DNA of 64,000 nt from Oasisia sp. SBJ-2009 (lineage: Eukaryota > Annelida > Polychaeta > Sabellida > Siboglinidae): the NCBI GenBank assembly GCA_964017155.1, contig OZ024857.1, positions 24,314,655 through 24,378,654 of the forward strand, read 5' to 3'. The translations under genes and the position numbers were made by a program. Position 1 is the stretch's first letter; each line of letters starts with the position of its first letter. Below are positions 27,333 through 55,417 of this stretch, piece by piece. The notes beneath the pieces are model-generated. The model searched no databases, had not been told where the DNA came from, and saw nothing but the letters and a program-made list of their open reading frames with translations.

Positions 27333-30300
27333 CGCGCGTGCACGAAGTCCAAGCTACTTTGTAAATGGACTTAGCCTACTGGTTTTTGTCAGAAAATAGC
27401 TCAGATGAGCTAATGTTAAGCAATTCACATGTAATCTGACATCAAATAAAACTTCTTGTGTCTTGGTGTGTGCCTACCTTGTAGATGGTCTTAGCATGCT
27501 GATGATCTGGTGCGAGTCTGAGGACGTGTTGGAAGTGGTGGAAAGCCTTGTCCATGTTGTCCTCGTAGTATAGACACAGACCTCGCACGTACATCGCGTC
27601 CACATTCATGCCGTCAAACCTCAACAGGTCACTGCAAATACAACGTCCGTTCACAGTCACTCAGATTTCACAAGAAAACTAGTTACGAAGAACAAACAAC
27701 GAAACAGTCTCACACTGTAGGATGCTTCTGATCAAACAAATTGGGAAAAGTTCATGTAAAAGCAATGTTTTACTAGAAATAATTATCTGTTATGTGTGCG
27801 AGTCATACTTGTCAAACAGCAATGTTGTAGTTTTTGCATAACACTGAACTGTGACAATCTACATTTATAAATCATGTTGGGTTGGCATCTGAGTGTTCTG
27901 CATGAATCCATGTTGTCATCTGCTCACCATCTGTTTACGCTGCCATGAGGCACCTAACACTAGACACACTTACTTGGCTATTATTTGTGACTCTTCGTAA
28001 CGTTTTAGCAGTGCTAGACATTCTGCTTTGAGGACTTTAAACCTTGAGCATCCTGGTGATATTTCTAAACACCGATCCATGCAGTAAACAACCTGAAATA
28101 CAACAGGGGAATTGTTATCGTACATTAGACTTAACAGATTAAAATGTCTAACTAAAAAAAAAAAAAAAAACTTAAATGCATCAGAATTTGATAACTGGGC
28201 AAAATGGTGCTACCAACAGTCATAATTTTTAACACATTGAACACACACACAGATGTCAAAACTATAGTGGGAAGATTACATGAGTGCACCATGATACACA
28301 CAGGTAATTCCAGCACAACCCACAACTGTCTGTGTATAAATAACATACTGAGTTATAACATGTGTAGCATGTGTAGCATGTGTATATCATCTAACTACAA
28401 TACATATATATATATATATATTCTATTTTAGATGTGTGCATGCAATTTGGACAGCAGAGACTGTGTTTCAATCATTCACAATAAATAAACGATTGTTTTA
28501 CTGTTATCGTATCAGGCTAGCCAATGCAGTCTGTATCATGGCTCTGTATCGCGATAAGCATCATAATCATCATAATACTTGAAAGAACATTCACGCAAAG
28601 CAGTCTATGTATATATATATATATATATCACCCCGGCTGACCAAACGAGTGACAAATGAGTGATAAGCTGGGATTTGAAATTTGGCGTGAGTGCCATCTA
28701 AACCCCGATGGCATGACCTTTGCGATTTTTAGGTTTCTACAAAAAATAAATATATAGCATCTGTTTTAACACTTTCAGCCATCCTACACTATTTATGCAA
28801 AATAAAATGTGTATTTTAATGCAATCTAATGCAAGCCCCCTTGATTAACTAGCACAGAACTTTAACAGCGGTTTACTCCAGTGTTACTTTACCCAATGTG
28901 ACATAACTTCACCAATTTTTGTAGTAGAGTAATATTTTTTGAAACACTGTAAAGCACTATATCTCCTCATTCAAACGATGTAAAAACGTATTTCAACATA
29001 TTTCCTACTTATCACTCATTTGGTCAGCTGAGTCACATATTGATAACAAAATCAAAGAAATCAGCTATGACTTTACGGCAGTTTGTGTAAATAAACAAAG
29101 TTCTACATATATTTATAATATTTTTCAAAGATATCAGCTATGACTTTACGGCAGGTTGTGTAGATAAAACAAGTTTGTCACACTGACCTGGCGGAAGTCT
29201 CCCTTCTTGTAGCAGGCTGTGGCTCGGTCCTCCAGCTGTTGTAAGGTCTTGGCTTGCAACACCTCAAATCACAAAATTACAATTCTCTCTCACCTGGCCA
29301 AGGAAGAGACATATTTATCATCACCATTGGCTGGTGGAATAGACTTACGGCACAGAACTGTAAATATATTCATTGTAAGTACATTAATATAGGAAATGTA
29401 ATTATGTTCCGAGCGGATGCTGAGATGTTGTAGCCAAATGTTTGCTTATGTCATGCCGTTGCACTCTTGAAATTTGATTTGTAATGTGAGGATTATCTTA
29501 ATATTTTACGATAGTACACAATGTTGCACTACACATTCACACAACTTTCCAATGGATGGGTATGTTAAGCTGTGTTTGTCAAAGATAACAATCCAAATTT
29601 CACTTAGAATTACCTCAAATTGCTGATAATGAACGCCAGTATATATATATTTGCATGCACAGGCAAAACCAAATTTTAAAAGTTCCACTGTGAAAAAATC
29701 TTGATTCCGGACAGAGCAGTGAAAAATATCTTTAGGGAACTGATACTACCTGTAGACAACAACCCTCCCTGCGCTGGCCATAGTCCAGTACCTTTTCCTT
29801 GCTGCCTACAGTCTATGACCCTTCCATTCCTCTCAAGTCTATGACCTTTCTCTTCCTGTCGACAGCCTACCACACAAGTCTACAACCCTTCCGTTGCTGT
29901 TTAAATATAATCCGTCCCCTTCCTTCCCGTAGTCCCCTGCCACCTGTAGTCTACGGGTGACTGACCTCTCTCTGTGCTGCGGCGCTCTGGGGATCCAACT
30001 GCAGCGCAGTCTGGTAGGACCTGACGGCAGCCGACGCCTCGCCCATTGACATGTGACACTTGCCCTCCCGCATGTGACCCTGGAAGACGGCACAGTAAGT
30101 ACACTCAAGATTGGGCACTTATGTAGAATTTGGACCCACCTCAATTTTGCCATTATAACTGAATATTTGCCTATATTGGATACCACACACAAACTCTAAT
30201 TCTAAGCATGATCAATCAGCATTCCCAGGTATATTTATGTTTCACAAATATTGCTCCTATTTGTGCCAGTCGCATGTGCAGCGGTGCATAACTGTCTTTT

Positions 30301-33300
30301 CCACCTCAAAAGTATGCTAAGACGCGCTGTTTGCGCGAGATGATGTTAAATGACTGAATTAACGAACTCAAGTATCAAATGTTGACAAAGATACAGTTAT
30401 AATGGCAAAATTGAGGTGGGTCCGAATTCTACATAAGTGCCCACTCTTGTGCTGACACAACCAGGCAATGACTCTGGCATGTAACTACAGCAGAAGTCAC
30501 AGCAGCAACACACATCTGACCACTTTTACTTAGAATATCCTTGTGTGTTTAGACACAAACAAAACATAAAAAAAAAAAAATACAACACAGGCAATTGACT
30601 GTGCATATTGGTTTCGACATAGTTCTGTTTTAGTGCATTTTATTTAAAATGAAACCTAACAAGTTTCACACAAAACAGTTTGCAGTGGGGGAGTGGTTAC
30701 CTCTAATAATAGCGCCTGGAAAATCAGGTCATGAATATCTTGCGTTACACGTTTCTTATCTTAAATGTCTAATTCAATATTGAGTTTACACACTGTTATA
30801 TCCATATAGCTTTTACGTAGCGCAGACAGTATACACGATTTTAGGCCGTATGTGACTTTGACAGGATTTGCATTTTACATTGCTATATGTTGTGGTTTCA
30901 CAACAGTTCAATAAGCACTTATATAGATCTGACAAGTTGTCTAAATGCACATAATCATAACATGTATACATTTACCCCAAAACAGACGGTACAGTGCAAA
31001 ATATGGCACTCTTCATTACTAGTCAAGATCACCAAACACAATGCCATGGCAACCATCATAATAATCGAATAAAATGCATGATTTCCGGCAAAGTGTTCCA
31101 CTGCCTCTGCTTGTAATTATCCTTCGGACAACATAACTATAAAACACTATTTGGAGACATTTTGACAGACACAGAGGAACAATGGTCAGATTGCATCTGT
31201 GAGCCTGAGTTGATACTCATGTAGTCCTCACCTTGGCAAAGTTCGGATCTATCCGTATGGCCATGCGTGCATCCTCTAGAGCTTGCTTGAAGTGATTCAT
31301 CATGATATGTGTTGCAGACCTGTTACTGTAGTACGCTGCACATGTCGGACACAACTCTGACAACAAACAAAACCAATTTTTTTTTTATATTCTAGGTTAG
31401 CGCTGCCAATCGCCATATGCGCCATAGGTGAAACGGTTTTCTATTTGGCGAAAATAAATTAAACCTCTTCGCCAAATTGGTGTTATATCTGTCATTATTA
31501 TTGATGTTATCACCAATACATGACTGCATTATTCAACACCCAGCTCTGTTAAAGTTGCCTAAACGATCGCACATTCAACTGACCCAAATAACCAGACAAT
31601 GGGGACCTGCCTGATGGCACTAATTACAAGTTTGAGGCAAGTACAACGCTGTACCCGACAGGTTCCATATTATCGCTCAGTATCGCCGGCGCAGTCACAT
31701 GGCATTGTCAATGATTAATCAATGTGCCATCTGGTAACTATTCAATAAAATGCCAATATAGATTGTAATTCATGTATGTTGACAAGTTTCACCACCAGAA
31801 ACATTACAGATAGAAAGATGCATGTCAAAAATGTGTTTTATTAAATATAGCCTGTGTCACCCAGGTCAGGATTACAGTCAGCCACAGTTAACTAATTTGG
31901 TGAATTACTGTATTCAATTACGGTAATGATTATTATCAATACACTGTTTGAATCACTGCGGGGCAGCAAGAGTAGAGTAGGTAGTTCTTAATTATTTTAC
32001 CTTGTTATAAAAGTGTATCTTTCAGTTTATGTTATACGCACCTGTAATGTAAATTTTATTACATTAATAGTATGTGTTAGGATCTGTTTTTTTATATTTT
32101 GCAAAATTCCCAACAGTTGTTCAGGTTTCATTTAATTGTTAAACAATGTTCTGTTAAATTATACTGGATGTTTGTTTGCGTTATATGTTTAGTTAAATAT
32201 ATAAATGTTTAGTTAATTAAAATAGGACATTTTTTTCTTGTGGATATTGTATAGAATTTTTGTCTTGTTTTTGCACTTTTAAACCGGGTAATTTAATTGA
32301 TCTAAAAAAAATGGCTAAAGAGAATCTCATTTGGCTAAACAAATTTCTGACCTTTAGCCAAATTGATTTTAGGCACAGCGCTAGCCTAGATATTTCTTAA
32401 AACTGTTGAAGTTTCTCACAACAAACAACTGACTGAAATGAGGTGGTAAAATGTATACAAATTTGAACTTATAATAACAATTTTCAAAACATGTTAGAGA
32501 AATATATTGGCCAATGTTATAATGTTGCTTTTCTCTCTTAAGTTATGTTCCAAAATACAGACACCAATGAGACAGAAATTATGACTATAGTGTATGTCAC
32601 CATTGTGATTGTGTTTCTGTGATTCTGTGCAGTGTGATATACACTCAAGTTTACTCAACTCACCTATGGCTTCTGTGTAGAGTTGCAATGCCATCCCATA
32701 TTTCTTGTCGACGTATAGTTTATTACCATCTACCTTCTTCTTTTCAGCAATATCCGCTTTTCTGAAAAATAAGATATCTAATTGTAAGTAAAAGTACTGC
32801 AAATACATATCTTACATCAAGCAATGTAGAACTAGAGAAATAAACCAATGGCAAATTTTCATGAACAAATATATTTAATAGAATAGACCTGCAGCTAAAC
32901 CATATCAAATAAAACAATGATTAATGTAGTGTTAACCATATGATTAATCAAAGAAAAAGACAATTGCCACTGTTATAATCTGCTACATTTTGAGCGTGTT
33001 AAAAAAACATACGTTTAAGAAAGAATCAACATGTGAAATGTATAAAATCCTTCTGGATCGACCAACAGGTTTTCTGTGGAGATTATTACCAAATGTTTAT
33101 ACTGTAACTGTAAACTGTCATTGGGTTGCACTAGCATGACTGACTACCTGACAAATAGTTATCATGAAAACAAATATGGTTTATTACCCACTGACAGCGT
33201 TAACTGTCATGCCATGAAACTGTTACCAAATTTTTAAAAGTATTATTCCGAAATATTTAAAAACTCACGAACACCCCCCACGATTCTGAGGCTATTTCAC

Positions 33301-34114
33301 AATAACCTGGCAGAAAGACAGCAGCAATGTTTGAAAAGGAAAAAAGTGCGATCTCACGCACTATCAGGAGATTGATAGATATATCCAAAGCAGTTGTCAG
33401 TAAACTGGCCCCCCATATGACGACCCACACATCACCTGAACTAGGGTCAAGGCAAGGGCTAGGTTCGAGACAAGACAACATAATTAAACCAGGATGTAGC
33501 ATCAATGGGTACGATAGCCAATGGCAATGTCTGACACTTTAGTTTTTGTCATCAGCAAAACATAAACATGTTACATTGCTCATATATGTATACACGACGA
33601 TATGCTGACATCATTGTTAATTCTGGACATATAGTATGCAGGGAAGTACAACGTCGATGACCTTTTAATTTCTGCTGAAGGTTCCAGAAGGTTCACAAAT
33701 GAAAGTCTAGATCACGAGTATGAAACACGAGTTTTATAACATCTCCTTCATCTGTTGCGCGGATTTAGAAAGGATTGACTGCTGTTGTTTGTGTTATAAA
33801 ATATCTACATTATGAAGAGTTATTAGGCGTAACAGAACATTTGTTTTCGTTTTCATACAACACGTTTCTAAGCACTGCGTAACACGTACTATATCAGTAT
33901 ATGACATGTTTCGTGACTAATTGTTACGGCGGCAAAATGTCCACAGAGCTACGGTACTCAACTGTTCTGGGGTCATTTCGGCTTTCATCTGTTTCTCAAC
34001 AGGTTCGTCTATGTCTTCATCCATTTCAACGTCGTCGGAATATTCGTCTTCCTGACCCATATTAGTATCTGTCTCTTGTTCGATGGTTCCGTCAGGAAAT
34101 GTTTCGGCGGACAT
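22354..34114 (-). CDS. DNAJC7: DNAJC7 (TPR2) co-chaperone, complete, 13 exons
   Basis: DNAJC7 binds HSP70 and HSP90 through TPR domains and stimulates HSP70 ATPase through its J domain, acting in cytosolic client transfer. Exons joined in frame (- strand): 34114-33963, 32761-32664, 31356-31232, 30079-29966, 29262-29188, 28092-27974, 27631-27478, 26814-26650, 26216-26125, 25389-25316, 24003-23857, 23389-23234, 22469-22354. They give 528 residues; human DNAJC7 has 494. The N-terminus is acidic (about residues 18-40). TPR-type helices fill about 51-385, including [16 protein letters not shown] and LYTEAIG. The J domain spans about 409-479, with DYYKVLGV and HPD at 437-439, the aspartate codon split by an intron. 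[14 protein letters not shown] follows, and the Gly/Phe-rich tail ends QFQFG. All internal junctions keep frame, but the exon 1 donor (GTTGAG) is weak. The start ATG at 34114 is the first in its frame after the promoter-like region. I regard the gene as intact and functional. Confidence 0.95.
22530..22778 (-). mobile_element. tRNA-derived SINE, family B, in DNAJC7 intron 12
   Basis: On the - strand it begins GTGGGGAGCAGTGGTCGCAT with GGTAGAGCAC (A-box-like) and GATTCAATCCCACC (B-box-like). A body containing AGAGACACTAAAAGCCAGTG and GTGTCTATGCCAGGGGAAGT follows. A second, closer-to-consensus copy lies at 54715-54957. Confidence 0.88.
22785..22890 (+). repeat. Inverted repeat arm 1 flanking J-domain exons
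   Basis: About 105 bases containing GGATGTACAGTTGGAAGCCA, the palindrome TTACTTACGTAAGTTA and GGGACATTGTACAAT. They match the reverse complement of 24050-24170 at roughly 85-90%, with a short insertion in arm 2. Confidence 0.85.
23234..23389 (-). CDS. DNAJC7: DNAJC7 exon 12 (J domain, second half)
   Basis: Completes HPD and encodes [20 protein letters not shown], then [19 protein letters not shown]. Donor GTAGGTGGC. Confidence 0.97.
23442..23499 (+). repeat. (GT)n microsatellite in DNAJC7 intron 11
   Basis: About 28 GT dinucleotides. Confidence 0.95.
23857..24003 (-). CDS. DNAJC7: DNAJC7 exon 11 (J domain, first half)
   Basis: Encodes [20 protein letters not shown] and [16 protein letters not shown]. 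It ends one base into the aspartate codon of the HPD motif that contacts HSP70. Codon use is noticeably more GC-rich than in other exons. Donor GTAGGTGGC. Confidence 0.97.
24050..24170 (-). repeat. Inverted repeat arm 2 flanking J-domain exons
   Basis: The reverse-complement partner of 22785-22890. Exons 11 and 12 of DNAJC7 lie between the arms. The arms are probably two opposite insertions of one short repeat. Confidence 0.85.
25316..25389 (-). CDS. DNAJC7: DNAJC7 exon 10
   Basis: Encodes [20 protein letters not shown], the last TPR segment before the J domain. Donor GTAAGG. Confidence 0.95.
26125..26216 (-). CDS. DNAJC7: DNAJC7 exon 9
   Basis: Encodes [20 protein letters not shown] and AYLRRAK, a TPR helix pair. 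Donor GTGAGA. Confidence 0.95.
26650..26814 (-). CDS. DNAJC7: DNAJC7 exon 8
   Basis: Encodes [20 protein letters not shown] and [19 protein letters not shown], the second TPR group. Acceptor TTGTAG, donor GTACAT. Confidence 0.95.
27215..27390 (-). repeat. Two decayed copies of the exon 7/donor junction
   Basis: 27215-27254 and 27350-27380 read on the - strand as GCTAAGGCCATATACAAG-GT and GCTAAGTCCATTTACAAA-GT. The exon 7 end is GCTAAGACCATCTACAAG-GT. They would encode A-K-A-I-Y-K and A-K-S-I-Y-K in the exon 7 frame. A (TG)n tract at 27283-27345 separates them. Confidence 0.7.
27283..27345 (+). repeat. (TG)n microsatellite in DNAJC7 intron 7
   Basis: Imperfect TG tract with TTTG and GCGC interruptions. 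Confidence 0.9.
27478..27631 (-). CDS. DNAJC7: DNAJC7 exon 7
   Basis: Encodes [17 protein letters not shown] and [14 protein letters not shown]. The donor is AAG followed by GTAGGCA. Two decayed copies of this exon end and its donor lie downstream in intron 7 (27215-27390). Confidence 0.95.
27974..28092 (-). CDS. DNAJC7: DNAJC7 exon 6
   Basis: Encodes [20 protein letters not shown] and [15 protein letters not shown]. Acceptor TTTCAG, donor GTAAGT. Confidence 0.95.
28624..29039. mobile_element. Short TIR element in DNAJC7 intron 5
   Basis: The left end contains GCTGACCAAACGAGTGA and AATGAGTGATAAG. The right end, inverted, reads TGTGACTCAGCTGACC and AATGAGTGATAAG. The right terminus TGTGACTCA next to TA matches the terminus of the element at 4-1325. 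Non-coding, about 410 bp. Confidence 0.6.
29188..29262 (-). CDS. DNAJC7: DNAJC7 exon 5
   Basis: A 75-base exon encoding [20 protein letters not shown] and GDFRQ, a linker helix between TPR groups. Donor GTCAGT. Confidence 0.92.
29966..30079 (-). CDS. DNAJC7: DNAJC7 exon 4
   Basis: Encodes [20 protein letters not shown] through [12 protein letters not shown], clearly matching the family's GHLREGKCHLSLG segment. Donor GTCAGT. Confidence 0.95.
30116..30449. mobile_element. MITE with about 54-bp near-perfect inverted ends, DNAJC7 intron 3
   Basis: The left end from 30116 and the right end to 30449 are inverted copies over about 54 bases with about two mismatches. They include GGGCACTTATGTAGAATT and CCCACCTCAATTTTGCCATT. 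No coding frame. A target duplication is not obvious. Confidence 0.8.
31232..31356 (-). CDS. DNAJC7: DNAJC7 exon 3
   Basis: Encodes [20 protein letters not shown] and [17 protein letters not shown] helices. Donor GTGAGG. Confidence 0.95.
31391..32392. mobile_element. Possible non-autonomous element with short inverted ends, DNAJC7 intron 2
   Basis: The ends are CTAGGTTAGCGCTG and CAGCGCTAGCCTAG, inverted to each other. Internally, TTTGGCGAA (about 31440) and TTCGCCAAA form a stem, and the right part repeats TTGGCTAAA words. No open frame of note. Confidence 0.45.
32664..32761 (-). CDS. DNAJC7: DNAJC7 exon 2
   Basis: Encodes [20 protein letters not shown] and the following LYTEAI, the first TPR helix pair. 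Acceptor TTTTTCAG, donor GTGAGT. Confidence 0.93.
33963..34114 (-). CDS. DNAJC7: DNAJC7 exon 1
   Basis: Encodes residues 1-50, an acidic, probably disordered leader with [16 protein letters not shown]. The donor is GTTGAG after GAACA. It is non-canonical at +3, but it is the only nearby choice that continues in frame into K-A-D-I-A-E-K-K-K. Confidence 0.8.
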
Positions 34115-34127
34115 TTTCGACGTGATA

Positions 34128-34135
34128 TCGCGAGA
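34128..34135. promoter_or_regulatory. TCGCGAGA promoter motif upstream of DNAJC7
   Basis: TCGCGAGA lies 14 bases upstream of the DNAJC7 ATG. The palindromic TCTCGCGAGA element is known from CpG-type promoters of animal housekeeping genes and is bound by BANP. Here eight of its ten bases are present. No TATA box is evident. Confidence 0.45.
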
Positions 34136-34214
34136 TTTCCCCGACGTGTGGTTATAGCCTCGGTTACGAAGGCTGGATAAGTTTAATCCTAGATTACTCA
34201 GGCGCCGTAATGTG

Positions 34215-35450
34215 GCAGCACTTTGTCGGCCCTCGCAACGGCGAAATCATGCTTTTGGGGGATAGACTTATGGGGAAAATGTCTAAGCATATTTTCAGAA
34301 GACATGTATCTAAGTTAAATAAATTCTGGTTTTATCCTGAACTAACTCAAACCATATTTTTATTTACATTTAGTATTTCACGCCATATACGTTTTGCCCC
34401 ATTACTATGGCACGGTCATTTTGCCCCACACATTCACTATTAAAAATAAACATTATTTAATCTTTATTTAATTGCACACATCTGCAACACCAATGATAAT
34501 ATACTTGTCTAATATTATATGTGCCAAACCAAAACTTCGCGGTTACAGCCCACTTAAAGGGGCACTATATGGGATTGAACCTTCCACGCGAAACAGCAAA
34601 ATTTGGCCGACCCACGAGGAGGCAGCACCGTCAGTACCTAAAAATATCTTGTTGTGGTTACCTTTCATAAATAATTTGTAGATAATTTTTCACTGCATTG
34701 CGTTAGGCATATTTTTTGCTATAACCATATTTTAACTGAAAGTGAAGCGCTGCCTGCTGTTCCATCTGGCAATCTAAAAATTCATATTTCAAACCCTTTG
34801 GTTAGATAGTGGGGAGTGGTATATGCTTGCTGTTGTTATGTGGCAACTTATGCCCCATGCTACTCTACACCCTGCCGACTACAGAACAGTTCGATTTAAG
34901 AGAAGTTTTATACTTTAGTGAACTTGTAGTTACTATAGACCCTTAAACTACTGAACAGCATCTTCTGATCAATGTAGCCATTTTAGGGTATATCCCTTTG
35001 GCCAATATCTCCATCATAGGGAAAAAGTGGATGGATACACATAATCAAACTCCAATAAAAGTGTGTATGCATGGAGGCTCCCTGTGTATACACATATCCT
35101 ATGTTTATATATGAATGTACATGTAATTATGTTACATGCTAAGAATGGGTGTCTAGCCTCCAGTATTGTTGTTGGTGGGGTGGAGATAGGATTACCCCAA
35201 TATTGGGAATGGGTGTGAATTTAGAGTGCACCTGAAGAACCTCAGCGTATTTTTGCTGAGCTTCAGGTTTTTGTGTTTATTAGTCTTAGTCTCAAAGGGG
35301 CCACATGTGCTCCTGAAGGCGTTTGGTGAGCTTAATTAAGAAACTGTAAAGGTCGCCAGAAACAATACAACACTCTAACTGTATCTGCCTGTGGCATGAT
35401 CCAATAGCTATGTGAAGCTTCAGCTCAGTCCAACCAATATTTACTGTTCT
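34215..35450. other. Intergenic region between DNAJC7 and the synthetase
   Basis: No exon is recognised. The 3' UTR of the synthetase gene should end within 35700-36350, but no - strand AATAAA close to the stop codon was picked out. Confidence 0.45.
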
Positions 35451-35458
35451 TGTGAAGT

Positions 35459-35510
35459 ACACTCACTCACTCACTCACTCACTCACTCACTCACTCACTC
35501 ACTCACTCAC

Positions 35511-35548
<38 letters not shown>

Positions 35549-35680
35549 ACTCACTCACTCACTCACTCACTCACTCACTCACTCACTCACTCACTCACTC
35601 ACTCACTCACTCACCCAATCACTCACTCACTCACCCACCCACCCACCCACCGACCCACCCACCCACCCACCCACCCACAC
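35459..35680 (+). repeat. Compound (ACTC)n/(CT)n/(ACCC)n array
   Basis: (ACTC)n to 35516, (CT)n to 35543, (ACTC)n again to about 35632, then (ACCC)n. The unit types follow each other by single-base steps. Confidence 0.95.
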
Positions 35681-36284
35681 ATTTGCACACACACTCACAA
35701 CACAATGTGTGCTGCTATAAAAAAGAATAGTGTCTCATTAGTAAGTAACCGCTTTATTTCAAGGTGGTGGTCATGTCACGTTTACATCAGTTTTCAATGG
35801 GTTGTCCTCAAGTAGGCCCTGCTATAAGTTACGCATTTACCCGCAGCGTAAGATGTTTTTACTTACTCTGACCTAGAAACCAGGTAGATGAGACAAACCG
35901 CTTACAGTGTCTCATCTGAAAGACACAGGCAGTAAGTGTGTGTGGGGGAATTGTGCTCAAAGAAAAACTGTTTTGTACCCACATGTAATGAGAATGAGAT
36001 CAAATACGTCTTCTACAAACATGTGACCATGTAATATCCTGCAACAACAAGGTGATATTATGCATAGTAAGTTGATTCATCTTGATACAGTACTGTAATC
36101 CCATAGGTAATGCATCAATTATAACAATAATCTCCAAGTATCAAATACCCTGGTTACTATCATTGTACATAATGACATATGGATGTTTTCACAATAATTT
36201 TTAAATCATGACAGTTCCCATGTAGAATGATCCTATGCAGACTGTGATAAAATAATTGTCCAAACTGTTGGCGATACAATTCTA

Positions 36285-36285
<1 letters not shown>

Positions 36286-36336
<51 letters not shown>
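36286..36336. repeat. (AT)n microsatellite in synthetase 3' UTR
   Basis: About 25 AT units, starting about 18 bases after the stop codon on the - strand. Confidence 0.93.
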
Positions 36337-36345
<9 letters not shown>

Positions 36346-36353
36346 TATATACA

Positions 36354-55417
<19,064 letters not shown>

